Shown: positions 16,842 through 24,997 of the stretch, piece after piece
How positions within the stretch are numbered: position 1 is the first letter of the stretch
Layout: every line of letters begins with the position of its first letter
Origin: Pelagibacteraceae bacterium
GTDB lineage: Bacteria; Pseudomonadota; Alphaproteobacteria; Pelagibacterales; Pelagibacteraceae
NCBI GenBank assembly: GCA_018402735.1
Contig: JAGYIF010000001.1
Span: forward strand, 434,001 to 498,000
Reading direction: 5' to 3'
Length of the DNA stretch: 64,000 nt
Translations under genes and position numbers: made by a program
Notes under the pieces: model-generated
Told to the model about the DNA's origin: nothing
Databases searched by the model: none
The model's input: the letters and a program-made list of their open reading frames with translations, nothing else

Positions 16842-18263
16842 CTAGGCGTCTTGATATTTGTTTTCAATCTCTTCTAGAAATTTATTAAGATCATTCATCA
16901 TTCCAAGTCTCTCTTGATCATCTGCCTCTTCGTATTTAACTCTTAAGTTATCAAGTTCATTATAAGCTTTTGGAATTGTGTTCCACTTTTCGTCATTGGT
17001 GCTCAAAATTTGCTTGGCTATAGCTCTGTGAATTTCATTATATATATCTTTCGGTAATATAGATGGATTTTCCTCATAAATTAATCGTTTAGCAAAATAA
17101 TTAAAACGAGCATCTTTAAATTTATCTGCAACAAATAACTTATCTTTCCATTCTGACTGATGAAATTCTTTCATGCTTGATTTATCTTGCTCGGATGCAA
17201 AACCACCTGAGTAAATAGACTCTTCAGCTTCTATATCTAGCTGAGAATCTAAATCTTCTTTTTCTTGAGTTTCCTCTTCCAAAACTCTAGAAACTTTCTT
17301 TTTAAATTCTTCATTGCTTTGCAAAATTTCAGCTCTCTCCATCAACTTCTTTATTCCTAACTGTTTGTATCCATCAAAATTTTCTCCAAATTTTGGATTC
17401 ATAATTACGGGATGTTTATTGTTTTTGACAGATCTAATAATTTTTGGACTTTTTTTCATTGCATCTTTTAAATCTTGCATACTCATATTAATATAGGTGT
17501 GGGGATCTTCTTTTAGATCAAAACATTGCGGCCAATTATATTTTGGATGAAAACATAAAAAAGTGACTACATACGGTCTTGCTTTTCCATAAAAATATTC
17601 ATTAAAACAAAATAGCTTTTCATTTTGAACGATAGTATTTACTTCTGATTTGCTAGTTGTCATTAGACTAGATTTCCAAACAGCTGGTGCTTTGTTTGAA
17701 ATAATTTTAGCAATTCCAATTGTTGCAAGAACGTCACCTATTGCATCATGTGCATTTCCATGTTCAATTCCATTTAAGGGCGCAAGTTGGTCTAACTTAA
17801 ATACAGCATTACCTTTGTCACTTGTTGGAGTTTTAATACAGTCTGGATAATAAAGATGAGCAGTTCTAATTAAACCCAAAATATCTCCGCGTTTATTTCC
17901 GTCAAATTGGGTGAGATAAGGGTCGTTCAAAGTTTTAAATAATGTTTTTCTTAGAAATTCTTCATCAAAACCTATTGAATTATATCCAATAAAAATTGAA
18001 GGCGTCCATTTTTTAAAAGTTTGCAACATCTGATTTACCAAACCGAAATGGGATAAATTGGTTTTTCTAAGCATGTCAGGTGTTGTTTTGTTAACCAAAA
18101 GTGCTCCAGGCTCAGGAACCAATCCTGGTCTTAAACTACACTTTGCTTCAAATCTATCTAACTCCTGGAATTCCGCGTTTACTAATACAGCACCAACTTG
18201 TATAATCTGATCCCAAGTTCCCGACCTTCCTGTGGTTTCTAAATCATAAAATACGTAGTTCAT
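16842..18263 (-). CDS. sbcB: exodeoxyribonuclease I
   Basis: 473-residue 3'-5' single-strand DNA exonuclease. The N-terminal DEDDh exonuclease domain shows YDLETTG (Exo I), IGYNSIGFDEEFLR (Exo II) and NAHDAIGD (Exo III, His and Asp). The SH3-like and C-terminal helical extensions follow, giving the full family length. It takes part in mismatch repair and recombination. Its start overlaps the rmuC stop by 4 bases, so the two nucleases or nuclease-related proteins are probably one operon. SbcB is best known from gammaproteobacteria; its presence in an alphaproteobacterium may reflect old transfer, which sequence alone cannot show. Confidence 0.93.
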   Translation of the reverse strand: MNYVFYDLETTGRSGTWDQIIQVGAVLVNAEFQELDRFEAKCSLRPGLVPEPGALLVNKTTPDMLRKTNLSHFGLVNQMLQTFKKWTPSIFIGYNSIGFDEEFLRKTLFKTLNDPYLTQFDGNKRGDILGLIRTAHLYYPDCIKTPTSDKGNAVFKLDQLAPLNGIEHGNAHDAIGDVLATIGIAKIISNKAPAVWKSSLMTTSKSEVNTIVQNEKLFCFNEYFYGKARPYVVTFLCFHPKYNWPQCFDLKEDPHTYINMSMQDLKDAMKKSPKIIRSVKNNKHPVIMNPKFGENFDGYKQLGIKKLMERAEILQSNEEFKKKVSRVLEEETQEKEDLDSQLDIEAEESIYSGGFASEQDKSSMKEFHQSEWKDKLFVADKFKDARFNYFAKRLIYEENPSILPKDIYNEIHRAIAKQILSTNDEKWNTIPKAYNELDNLRVKYEEADDQERLGMMNDLNKFLEEIENKYQDA

Positions 18264-19180
18264 TCTTTATCCTTTTCGATTCTCTCGATATTAATTCCTT
18301 CTATCTCTTCTATTTTTTCAGCTCTACGCTGAATTTTTTCTGCTGAAACTTTTATATTTCTAAATTGATCTGCCACTAAATTAAATTTCTTTTCAACATC
18401 TTCCGTTCTTTCCACTAGTCTTCCAATATCTTTTCCTATTAAGCCTATTTCTTTAATAATTAATTGAGCCTTTTTTGTCATTTCCGAGTCTTTTAAAAAT
18501 ACACGCAAAGTATTTAATAACCCCCAAAGATAAGATGGGGACACAATTAAAACATTTTTTTCTCTAGCTTTTTGCATCAAGTCAATTTCACTATCAATTA
18601 TAGATCGATAAACAGACTCAGATCTTATAAACATAATTGCGTGGGGAGCCGTCTCTCCTGAAATAATATAATCTTCAGATATTTTTTTAACATTCTTCAT
18701 TACATCTTCTTCAAATAATTTTTTAAATCTTTTAATTTCTTCATCATTTTCTGCTACAACGTATTTTTTAAAATTCTCGAGAACAAATTTAGAGTCAATG
18801 CAAATTCTAGAATTTGCATCTCCAAAATCTATTAAGCAATCTACTCTCTTATTATTACTTAGTGTTTCTTGAAACTTTAAGTATTGTTTAGGAAGTCTAT
18901 CTTTAAGTAATTTTTCTAATTCAACTTCCGAAAAAGCTCCACGCTCTTGTCTGTCATTTAACATCCCTTGAAAATTTTTAAATGTACTATCTATGGAAGA
19001 CTGCATTGTATTCATATTTTTTGCCGCCTCTTCTAATTTTACAAAACGCTCCATTAAGTTAGATAGTTGTGTACTCAAAACTTCGTTCCCTGATGAATTG
19101 TTTTTTTTACTAGTAGCTAACAAATAACCGATAAAAGCTATTATAATTACACATGTAGTAATAAGAAGTATTTCATTCAT
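18260..19180 (-). CDS. rmuC: DNA recombination protein RmuC
   Basis: 306 residues: an N-terminal membrane helix (about 3-23), a coiled-coil segment (about 35-75), then the RmuC domain with RVDCLIDFG, ICIDSKFVLENFKKY, TAPHAIMFIRSES and a coiled-coil C-terminus rich in Glu/Lys. RmuC proteins limit inversions and other rearrangements in E. coli and resemble PD-(D/E)XK nucleases; IDSK is consistent with that core. It is shorter than the E. coli protein (475 residues) but typical of compact alphaproteobacterial forms. Coupled to sbcB. Confidence 0.9.
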   Translation of the reverse strand: MNEILLITTCVIIIAFIGYLLATSKKNNSSGNEVLSTQLSNLMERFVKLEEAAKNMNTMQSSIDSTFKNFQGMLNDRQERGAFSEVELEKLLKDRLPKQYLKFQETLSNNKRVDCLIDFGDANSRICIDSKFVLENFKKYVVAENDEEIKRFKKLFEEDVMKNVKKISEDYIISGETAPHAIMFIRSESVYRSIIDSEIDLMQKAREKNVLIVSPSYLWGLLNTLRVFLKDSEMTKKAQLIIKEIGLIGKDIGRLVERTEDVEKKFNLVADQFRNIKVSAEKIQRRAEKIEEIEGINIERIEKDKE

Positions 19181-19233
19181 AGTTTTTTATTTGTACGAGA
19201 AAAATATAAGAGATTAATCAATCACTAACAATT

Positions 19234-19328
19234 AGCTTCCCAATACAATGTTTGCCAATTTAGGTCGTTTTAAACTAACATGATTCTTTTACCTTTGTAA
19301 AACAATGCTAATTTGGGTTCGTTTTTCT
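19234..19328. repeat. two imperfect copies of an ACAATG...AATTTrGGTCGTTTT element
   Basis: Within the rmuC upstream gap, ACAATG-TTTGCC-AATTTAGGTCGTTTT (from about 19245) recurs imperfectly as ACAATG-CT-AATTTGGGTTCGTTTTT (from about 19302). The copies are about 57 bases apart. They may be a duplicated regulatory site or chance in AT-rich DNA. The rest of 19181-19333 shows no gene. Confidence 0.25.
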
Positions 19329-19333
19329 CGGCA

Positions 19334-19468
19334 CTAGAAGTTTCGCTTATTATCTTTAAGAATTTTTTGTAAATTTTTAAGCCTTTTTTTTCCTCTGGCT
19401 TTTCTTTGTTTGTGGATTTTATCTAATTCTTGACGCTTAAAAATTAGTTTTTTCATATCTAATTTCAT
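19334..19468 (-). CDS. 44-residue lysine/arginine-rich small protein
   Basis: Continuous frame ATG to TAG of 44 codons starting on the base next to the stop codon of the cation-efflux gene, so translational coupling is plausible. The peptide (MKLDMKKLIFKRQELDKIH...) is strongly basic, predicted helical and has no Cys or long hydrophobic run. The codon choice (AAA, TTA, CTT) matches its neighbours. No family is recognised; the composition suggests nucleic-acid or ribosome binding, which is inference only. No clear ribosome site precedes it. Confidence 0.45.
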   Translation of the reverse strand: MKLDMKKLIFKRQELDKIHKQRKARGKKRLKNLQKILKDNKRNF

Positions 19469-20335
19469 TTAAACTGGATCTACGTGGGACATAACGTTAA
19501 GTACCGCTGGCATACTAGTCATAACCGCAAGTCTTGCTGCAACAGCTATATCATGACCCTCTTTAACGCTTATGTTGGCCTCTACTTCAATATGTACATC
19601 TACTAAAATCATATCTCCCATTTTCCTTGTTTTAAGATCATGAATACCTTTTACTCCCTTAGTCTCTAAAATAATATTTGTTATTTTTTTATCTTCTTCA
19701 AGTGACACCGAGCGATCCATTAAATCGTGAAGTGCGTCCCAAGAAAAATCCCACCCCATTTTAACGATCATTAATCCTACAACCAAAGCAGCAATGATAT
19801 CAAAAACACCATAGCCGAATAATGCTCCGACAATACCAATGGCTACTACAAAAGATGAGGCGGCATCTGATCTTGCATGCCAAGAGTTTGCAATCAGCAT
19901 CGCTGATTTTACTTGTTCGCCAACATGCAGCATATATCTAAATAACAATTCCTTAATAACCAGGGCACCTAAAGCAACCCACAGTGCCATTATTTTAATT
20001 TCAACAATTTCATTTGAGTATGCAATTTTATAACCCGCATGCCAGATCATTAAGATTCCAACTCCAATTAAGGACAGTCCTATAAAAGCAGTTGCTGCTG
20101 TCTCATATCTATAGTGACCATAGTGATGATCTTCATCTGGATCTTTGCTGCTATGCTTATTTGCAATTAAAACCACAATGTCTGAAACTAAATCGGAAAA
20201 AGAATGTATTCCATCTGCAATTAAACCTTGGGATCCTGAAAAAAAACCAGTTATAATTTGAAAAGTTCCAAGGCACAAATTAACAAATACGCTAACTAAA
20301 GTGCTCTTCTTAGCGGCTACGTGTTTCTCAGTCAT
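19469..20335 (-). CDS. cation diffusion facilitator (CDF) metal efflux transporter
   Basis: 288 residues, six predicted transmembrane helices and a C-terminal cytoplasmic ferredoxin-like domain. Metal-site signatures are visible: ADGIHSFSDLVSD in helix 2 (Asp-x3-Asp type) and HARSDAASS in helix 5 (His-x3-Asp), the pattern of Zn/Fe/Mn exporters such as FieF. An AGGA ribosome site precedes the ATG. Which divalent metal is exported cannot be read from sequence. It is followed directly by the 44-residue basic protein and preceded by the DnaQ-like exonuclease. Confidence 0.92.
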   Translation of the reverse strand: MTEKHVAAKKSTLVSVFVNLCLGTFQIITGFFSGSQGLIADGIHSFSDLVSDIVVLIANKHSSKDPDEDHHYGHYRYETAATAFIGLSLIGVGILMIWHAGYKIAYSNEIVEIKIMALWVALGALVIKELLFRYMLHVGEQVKSAMLIANSWHARSDAASSFVVAIGIVGALFGYGVFDIIAALVVGLMIVKMGWDFSWDALHDLMDRSVSLEEDKKITNIILETKGVKGIHDLKTRKMGDMILVDVHIEVEANISVKEGHDIAVAARLAVMTSMPAVLNVMSHVDPV

Positions 20336-20354
20336 ATGTTCCTATTATGCTAAC

Positions 20355-21044
20355 TTAATGAATATTAATTAAATTTTTCATAAGACGATGCAATTTTTGG
20401 CCTTGTTTACAAACCTTAACTAGATCAGAAAGAGTAGAAATATTTCTTTTCTTCGCCTCCTCCACCAAAAACAAAAATAACCTGCCAGTAATGATACTGT
20501 CTCCTAATGCAGAATGTCTCGCTTGATCGTTACTTTGAATATTAAAACGATTACAAAGAGATGTTAATTCATAACTCTGTAAATCTGGATAAAGTCCCGC
20601 AGATAATAGAATAGTATCAATAGTAACTACATTTTTAATAAAAGTTACAAGATTAGATTTTGGGACATTCGTCCGAATAAAATTAATATCAAAGTCAATA
20701 TTATGTCCTACTAGGACTGTCTCTTGAAGATAAGAAGAAACGACAGGCTCAATCTCTTCCAAGTGTTTTTTTCCCTGCACTTGTTCATTTGTAATGTTGT
20801 GTATTTTAGTTGAAGCAGCAGATATCTCTATTCCAGGATCAACTAATTCATTGAGAAATTCCTGTTCCTGAATTTGTAAATTTTTAATCTTAATTGCTGC
20901 AATAGAAATAATCTTATCTTTCTTAAAATCAAGACCGGTTGTCTCCGTATCTAAGACAGAATAGGTAGCATCGGCTAAATTAATCTTGGCAAAAGCTAAT
21001 CTAGTTTTTAAATATAGTTTTACTCTATTAAAAATACTCTTCAC
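20355..21044 (-). CDS. DnaQ-like DEDDh 3'-5' exonuclease
   Basis: 229 residues. The DEDDh exonuclease core has SVLDTETTG (Exo I), VGHNIDFDINFI (Exo II) and ARHSALGDSIITG (Exo III, His/Asp). GTG at 21044 is chosen as start because GAGGAG lies six bases upstream; in-frame TTG 21047 and GTG 21062 fit less well. It overlaps the end of the CBS-nucleotidyltransferase gene by 17 bases. A DnaQ-like domain next to a DUF294-type nucleotidyltransferase is a recurring pair in proteobacteria. It is not the replicative epsilon subunit by context; substrate is unknown. Confidence 0.85.
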   Translation of the reverse strand: MKSIFNRVKLYLKTRLAFAKINLADATYSVLDTETTGLDFKKDKIISIAAIKIKNLQIQEQEFLNELVDPGIEISAASTKIHNITNEQVQGKKHLEEIEPVVSSYLQETVLVGHNIDFDINFIRTNVPKSNLVTFIKNVVTIDTILLSAGLYPDLQSYELTSLCNRFNIQSNDQARHSALGDSIITGRLFLFLVEEAKKRNISTLSDLVKVCKQGQKLHRLMKNLINIH

Positions 21045-22491
21045 CAAAATCTCCTCTTGCACTTTTTTTTAAATCTTTAATTTTTTTCAAATACATTTTC
21101 AGAACTTGCTTTTCTCTGATCAATAAAGTTTTTGGGTCAATAAAATTGAGAATTTGCTTTCCTTCCCTAGCCCGCTTTACTTGGTTTTTAAGTAGAATAT
21201 TAGACAAAAATTTAAAGGCATTTTTGAAAAAATCAAAATCATGATTATTAAAAACTCCTTTAGCATGTAAACCCTCTAGTCTTTCCATGGTAGAAACTTT
21301 ATCGATTTGATGTTTGATTGAATATAAACGTATTGACTCTACCAGTGGTAAGGATGCTGTATGTTTTAAGTTAAGCATGCCTAAATTGTTTTTATCATCT
21401 TTTTCTAAAATAAAACCACCAAAAAAATTAAGTCCAGAGGTTGCTGCTTCTTCACTTTTATATAAGAATTTAAGTACATTTTTGTTTTGTAACTTTTGTA
21501 AAATATGCTCTCTTAGCTCATCAGCTAATTCTCGCTTACCAAAAATCGATCTAAAATCATACAACATATCGATATATCTAAGATGTTGCTCTGCCATATC
21601 TGTTGTCCAAAAATCAATTTGTTTTTTCCAGTCTGAAATACTTTTTCTCCATAAAATATTGCTTGCCATTAAATCACCTTTGCATAAAGGAATACCCACT
21701 ACATCAAGAGTTTTTGTAAATATATTTGCTAGTTCAAAAAAATATGAATCAACTTTGTTCGGATCTTGATCATTATCTTCATAAATAATTCCATTATCTT
21801 GATCAGGATGTAGGAAGCTCTCCATTCGTCCGCCTGATCCCATGGTAAGCACACAGTATGCCGGAACAGTGGTTAATATATTTTTATCTTTAACTTTTTC
21901 TTCAGCATCTCTAATAGCTCTTCTGTAAATCACATTATTTAAAAAACTTAAAATGTAACTAATATCTTCGCTCGGAACATTTTGCTCTATAAGCATTTCA
22001 GCCAAAAGTACTTGTTGCTGTTTAATTTGTTTTAATCCTTCAAGATCTTTTTCATCGTATGCAAGCCTATCTATTTGATCAATAATAGTGCCAAGCTCTG
22101 CGGTTAAAGCTGTGTGCATATCTATGATACCAACAGGATAAGAATTTATGTTAATGACGGGTAGATGTCTAAATTTATTTTTTCGCATCTTGCCAACTGC
22201 ATGAAAAAGTAAATCTTCTTCGTATACGATTGTCACAGGATTATTCATCAGTTCAGCAACTGTTACTTCTTCTTTTGTGCTAAATGTTATTCTACGAACA
22301 ATATCTTGTTCGGTAAGAATGCCGCAAAGCTTATTATCTTTAATAACAAGAATGCTTGATTTCTTTTTTGATTGAATAGTTCGGATTGCAGCACCTATAG
22401 TTTGAGTATGCTCCACAATGACATAATCATTGTTCATGTAATTTTTTATTTGGTGAGTAAATATATCGACATTATTTGATCGTGGTAACAT
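21028..22491 (-). CDS. CBS-pair + DUF294-type putative nucleotidyltransferase
   Basis: 487 residues. N-terminal CBS pair (about residues 15-135: SSILVIKDNKLCGILTEQDI, MRKNKFRHLPVI), a helical linker, then a nucleotidyltransferase domain of the GlnD/DUF294 class with GSGGRMESFLHPDQDNG near residue 225, matching the Gly-Ser...Asp-x-Asp metal-binding signature. A C-terminal helical DUF294_C-like part follows. CBS domains usually sense adenine nucleotides. The presumed activity is nucleotidyl transfer to a protein or small molecule, regulated by nucleotide binding. Translationally coupled to a DnaQ-like exonuclease. It is not GlnD itself: no HD or ACT domains. Confidence 0.85.
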   Translation of the reverse strand: MLPRSNNVDIFTHQIKNYMNNDYVIVEHTQTIGAAIRTIQSKKKSSILVIKDNKLCGILTEQDIVRRITFSTKEEVTVAELMNNPVTIVYEEDLLFHAVGKMRKNKFRHLPVININSYPVGIIDMHTALTAELGTIIDQIDRLAYDEKDLEGLKQIKQQQVLLAEMLIEQNVPSEDISYILSFLNNVIYRRAIRDAEEKVKDKNILTTVPAYCVLTMGSGGRMESFLHPDQDNGIIYEDNDQDPNKVDSYFFELANIFTKTLDVVGIPLCKGDLMASNILWRKSISDWKKQIDFWTTDMAEQHLRYIDMLYDFRSIFGKRELADELREHILQKLQNKNVLKFLYKSEEAATSGLNFFGGFILEKDDKNNLGMLNLKHTASLPLVESIRLYSIKHQIDKVSTMERLEGLHAKGVFNNHDFDFFKNAFKFLSNILLKNQVKRAREGKQILNFIDPKTLLIREKQVLKMYLKKIKDLKKSARGDFGEEYF

Positions 22492-22520
22492 GATCAGATA
22501 ATAAAGAATAAAGTGGATTT

Positions 22521-22551
22521 AAAAAAGGGGAAGTTTGCTTCCCCTTTTTTT
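22521..22551 (-). terminator. strong intrinsic terminator
   Basis: Perfect 13-bp inverted repeat, AAAAAAGGGGAAG / CTTCCCCTTTTTT, with a TTTG loop. It lies 10 bases beyond the stop of the small minus-strand gene at 22561 and would end its transcript before the CBS-nucleotidyltransferase gene; being symmetrical it could act both ways. Confidence 0.9.
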
Positions 22552-22560
22552 AAAATGCGG

Positions 22561-22833
22561 TTATTGAAATCTATTTGGTGCTAAGTGAGCTTTTACCGAG
22601 CCTTTTCCAGAACCATTTTTAATTACATAACCTGTTGTGCCGTTGGCATAAGTATCAACCGATTTAGTTTTATTTGCTATCATTCGGTTTTTTTCTTCAA
22701 CAGATTTTTGCTTACTGAATTTGATCAAAAGATCGTTTATTCTATGTAGCAACATCATTGTACCTCTTGTTAAAAGTTTACCTACTTTTAACTCATGTAG
22801 ATGAGTCACTTGTAAGCCATGTGAATGGCGCAT
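22561..22833 (-). CDS. unknown small protein behind a strong promoter and hairpin leader
   Basis: Frame of 90 codons from the ATG at 22833, or 65 codons from the ATG at 22758 (Met26). The internal start has the better ribosome site: AAGAGG at 22763-22768, four bases before ATG 22758 and seven before ATG 22755. The region between 22833 and 22758 forms three perfect hairpins, so it may be leader rather than coding. The shorter product is basic with a central KTKSVDTYANGTTGYVIKNG segment and no membrane helix or Cys. No family recognised. It has its own promoter (22860-22887) and terminator (22521-22551), so it is a monocistronic, probably well expressed unit. Confidence 0.6.
   Translation of the reverse strand: MRHSHGLQVTHLHELKVGKLLTRGTMMLLHRINDLLIKFSKQKSVEEKNRMIANKTKSVDTYANGTTGYVIKNGSGKGSVKAHLAPNRFQ
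22759..22832 (-). promoter_or_regulatory. three tandem hairpins (candidate regulatory leader)
   Basis: Three perfect stem-loops in a row: GCCAT/ATGGC (22816-22829, 4-base loop), CTCAT/ATGAG (22792-22805, 4-base loop) and TAAAAGT/ACTTTTA (about 22771-22790, 6-base loop). They lie between the promoter and the AAGAGG ribosome site of the small gene. They could form an attenuator, riboswitch-like or thermosensing leader, or simply be structured coding sequence. Confidence 0.45.
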
Positions 22834-22859
22834 ATTACCTATTCGTAAAATGCATACTT

Positions 22860-22887
22860 AATATAGTTCAAAACCTTAAATTGTCAA
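22860..22887 (-). promoter_or_regulatory. sigma-70 type promoter
   Basis: Minus-strand TTGACA (22887-22882), a 16-base spacer and TATATT (22865-22860): a perfect -35 and a 5-of-6 -10, among the best promoter matches seen in the window. Transcription would begin near 22853, about 20 bases before the ATG at 22833. Confidence 0.75.
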
Positions 22888-22948
22888 TACAGTCTAAAAT
22901 TATTGTGAGAAAATTACCTCATTTTTGAGAGTTAATAACTGAACTATT

Positions 22949-24379
22949 TTAAGTTCCACAAAATGTCTTATATGTTTTGTCTTTTTTAGGATCTGGTTCC
23001 AAATAAGATGCATGCTGTTCATCTTCCTTGTATGGATCTTCCAATACTTTAAGCAAAGTTTGAAGTGGTTCAAGGTTATTCGTATGGGCAGCTTCTAAAG
23101 ACTCCTCTACTTTGTGATTTCTTGGAATAAACACTGGATTAAACTGTCTCATTTTCAAGACATTTGGTTTTCTTGCTTCAAATATTTTGTACCAAACTTC
23201 AAATTCTTTGTTTTGATATTGAGTATTAAATTTTTTATTCATTAATGCTCGAAAGGTATTAGTGTAATCTGCTTGGTTATTGTTCATCCAAAGCAATAAT
23301 TCTTCAATCAGCAAATTATCTTCTTCATTATCACCCTCTATTCCCAGTTTTCCTCTCATCATTGCTAAACTTTTTTGATGGTAGATTTTGCTAAATGTTT
23401 CTATTTCTGTTTCTAAAATCTCAACAGCTTTATCGGTGTTCACATCAATCATTGGAATTAGAGTTTCTGCAAATCTTGCCATATTCCACTTTGCAATATT
23501 TGCTTGGTTTCCATAGGCGTATCTGCCTTGATGATCTATGGAGCTAAATTTAGTTTTAGGATCATAGCTATCCATAAAAGCACATGGACCATAATCAATA
23601 CTTTCACCAGATATCGCAACATTATCAGTATTAAGAACACCGTGAATAAAGCCAATACGCATATAATGTACTATTAAATCTATGTGTCTGTTCATTACTT
23701 TTCGAAACAGTTGAAGAGCTGGAATTTTTTCCCCTTTTAATTCTGGATAATGACGATGGATACAATACATAATCAATTCTTGGAGAAGATTTATATTTTT
23801 TTGAGCAGCAACAAATTCAAAAGTACCAACCCGAATATGACTTGCAGCAACTCTTGTTAAAATAGCTCCTGGTAACAAAGTTTCTCTCATTACATTTTGT
23901 CCTGTTGAAACTACAGCTAAACTTCTTGTGGTTGGAATATGTAAATGATGAATGGCCTCGCTAATAATATACTCACGAAGCATTGGTCCTAACGCTGCTC
24001 TACCATCTCCATTTCTTGAGTAAGGAGTAATTCCAGAGCCTTTAAATTGAATATCAAATCTTTTTTTATCTAAAGTAATGTGCTCGCCCAATACTATGGC
24101 CCTACCATCTCCAAGCATTACAAAATGACCAAATTGGTGACCTGCATATGCTTCTGCCCATGGGGTTGTGGTGGATGGGATCATATTTCCTGAAAACATT
24201 AATGCCAAATTTTCTTTGCTTACAGAACTAACATCCAATCCAAGTTCTCTTGCTAATTGTTGATTATATAAAATAATTTTTGGATCTTTAACCGGAACTG
24301 GTGACAGCTTAGAAGCCATCATCTTAGATAAAGTTAAGTAACTATTATCAAAGTTCCATCCAATATTAGAGCTACTCAT
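22949..24379 (-). CDS. selO: SelO/YdiU family protein AMPylase
   Basis: 476-residue pseudokinase-fold enzyme that transfers AMP from ATP to proteins and is linked to redox homeostasis. Conserved segments: MLGDGRAIVLGE, IQFKGSGITPYSRNGDGRAALGPMLREYI split over residues about 105-140, PTTRSLAVV, GFIHGVLNTDN and DYGPCAFMD (catalytic Asp). The C-terminus ends FCGT, keeping the penultimate-region Cys seen in many bacterial SelO proteins. ATG at 24379 is preferred over TTG 24385. The gene begins 9 bases after a small secreted Cys-containing protein and probably shares its transcript. Confidence 0.93.
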   Translation of the reverse strand: MSSSNIGWNFDNSYLTLSKMMASKLSPVPVKDPKIILYNQQLARELGLDVSSVSKENLALMFSGNMIPSTTTPWAEAYAGHQFGHFVMLGDGRAIVLGEHITLDKKRFDIQFKGSGITPYSRNGDGRAALGPMLREYIISEAIHHLHIPTTRSLAVVSTGQNVMRETLLPGAILTRVAASHIRVGTFEFVAAQKNINLLQELIMYCIHRHYPELKGEKIPALQLFRKVMNRHIDLIVHYMRIGFIHGVLNTDNVAISGESIDYGPCAFMDSYDPKTKFSSIDHQGRYAYGNQANIAKWNMARFAETLIPMIDVNTDKAVEILETEIETFSKIYHQKSLAMMRGKLGIEGDNEEDNLLIEELLLWMNNNQADYTNTFRALMNKKFNTQYQNKEFEVWYKIFEARKPNVLKMRQFNPVFIPRNHKVEESLEAAHTNNLEPLQTLLKVLEDPYKEDEQHASYLEPDPKKDKTYKTFCGT

Positions 24380-24388
24380 GAACAATAA

Positions 24389-24628
24389 TTATCCCAATAA
24401 ATCTAAAGCTTCGCTAATTAATTTTTGGCAATCTTCCTTGTTTCCTTCTTTGTGGGCTTGTTGAGCCTGTTCTTTTAAGTCTTTTATTTCTTTAGCTTCT
24501 TCTCGGGTAAGTTGTTTGGTTTCAGCAATTACTTCATCAAGCTGTTTCATTAGATCTAAACAAGAATCTGCCATTCCATAAGAAGAACTTAACAAATATA
24601 AAACTATTACTAAAAATAATTTTTTCAT
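24389..24628 (-). CDS. small secreted helical protein upstream of selO
   Basis: 79 residues with a clear signal peptide (MKKLFLVIVLYLLSSSYGMA) and a mature part of about 58 residues that is charged, Lys/Glu-rich and predicted to be a helical hairpin or coiled coil, with two Cys (SCLDLM near the new N-terminus and EDCQKL near the C-terminus) that could form a disulfide. Periplasmic. No family recognised. Nine bases separate it from selO, so it is probably in the same operon. Confidence 0.7.
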   Translation of the reverse strand: MKKLFLVIVLYLLSSSYGMADSCLDLMKQLDEVIAETKQLTREEAKEIKDLKEQAQQAHKEGNKEDCQKLISEALDLLG

Positions 24629-24699
24629 TTTTTAATTACAATCAAATATTTATTAGCTAATTATTCTAAATAATAATTTTAATTATATTTAACAACCAT

Positions 24700-24822
24700 T
24701 TAATCAAAAAGATTGTAAGCCCACCAAATAACCAGTCCGACAGACAAACTCCATAAAAAAATATCTTTTACTTTGTGAATTTTTTTTTGAGAAATAAATG
24801 TACGAAAATAGTTAAGCATCAT
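24700..24822 (-). CDS. 40-residue single-helix membrane protein
   Basis: Frame ATGATG...TAA of 40 codons. The peptide starts MMLNYFRTFISQKK, continues with a basic segment and ends with a hydrophobic helix (IFLWSLSVGLVIWWAYNLF), a positive-inside single-pass layout. Its start overlaps the end of the 60-residue frame at 24812-24994 by 11 bases, which suggests coupled translation. No family recognised. It is the last member of a minus-strand row of micro-genes reaching back to 25437. Confidence 0.5.
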   Translation of the reverse strand: MMLNYFRTFISQKKIHKVKDIFLWSLSVGLVIWWAYNLFD

Positions 24823-24994
24823 GTTGGTAACTAAAAATATACATTACTGAGCTTGTTTTGGAAATGGCTACGCTATGAATATATTTATCTTTTAGCATTT
24901 GCATAAGTTTTGGGCTTATGAATTTTTTAACCTGATCTTCGCTAATATTTTGAATTCGTGAATTTTTAGAGGTTTCTACTTCAATTCGGAACAT
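24812..24994 (-). CDS. 60-residue unknown protein in the micro-gene row
   Basis: Starts at an ATG three bases after the stop of a 34-residue membrane peptide and overlaps the next 40-residue peptide by 11 bases. The product (MFRIEVETSKNSRIQ...) is soluble and mixed-charge, with a predicted strand-helix start (FRIEVET, SEDQVKKFISPKLMQML) and no Cys or membrane helix. No family recognised. The tight spacing on both sides is the main support that it is translated. Confidence 0.5.
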   Translation of the reverse strand: MFRIEVETSKNSRIQNISEDQVKKFISPKLMQMLKDKYIHSVAISKTSSVMYIFSYQHDA

Positions 24995-24997
24995 AAT

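Noticed and set aside
21314-21769. Plus-strand frame of 151 codons inside the CBS-nucleotidyltransferase gene
   Set aside because: Antisense to a clear coding region with motifs; no ribosome site or recognisable product.
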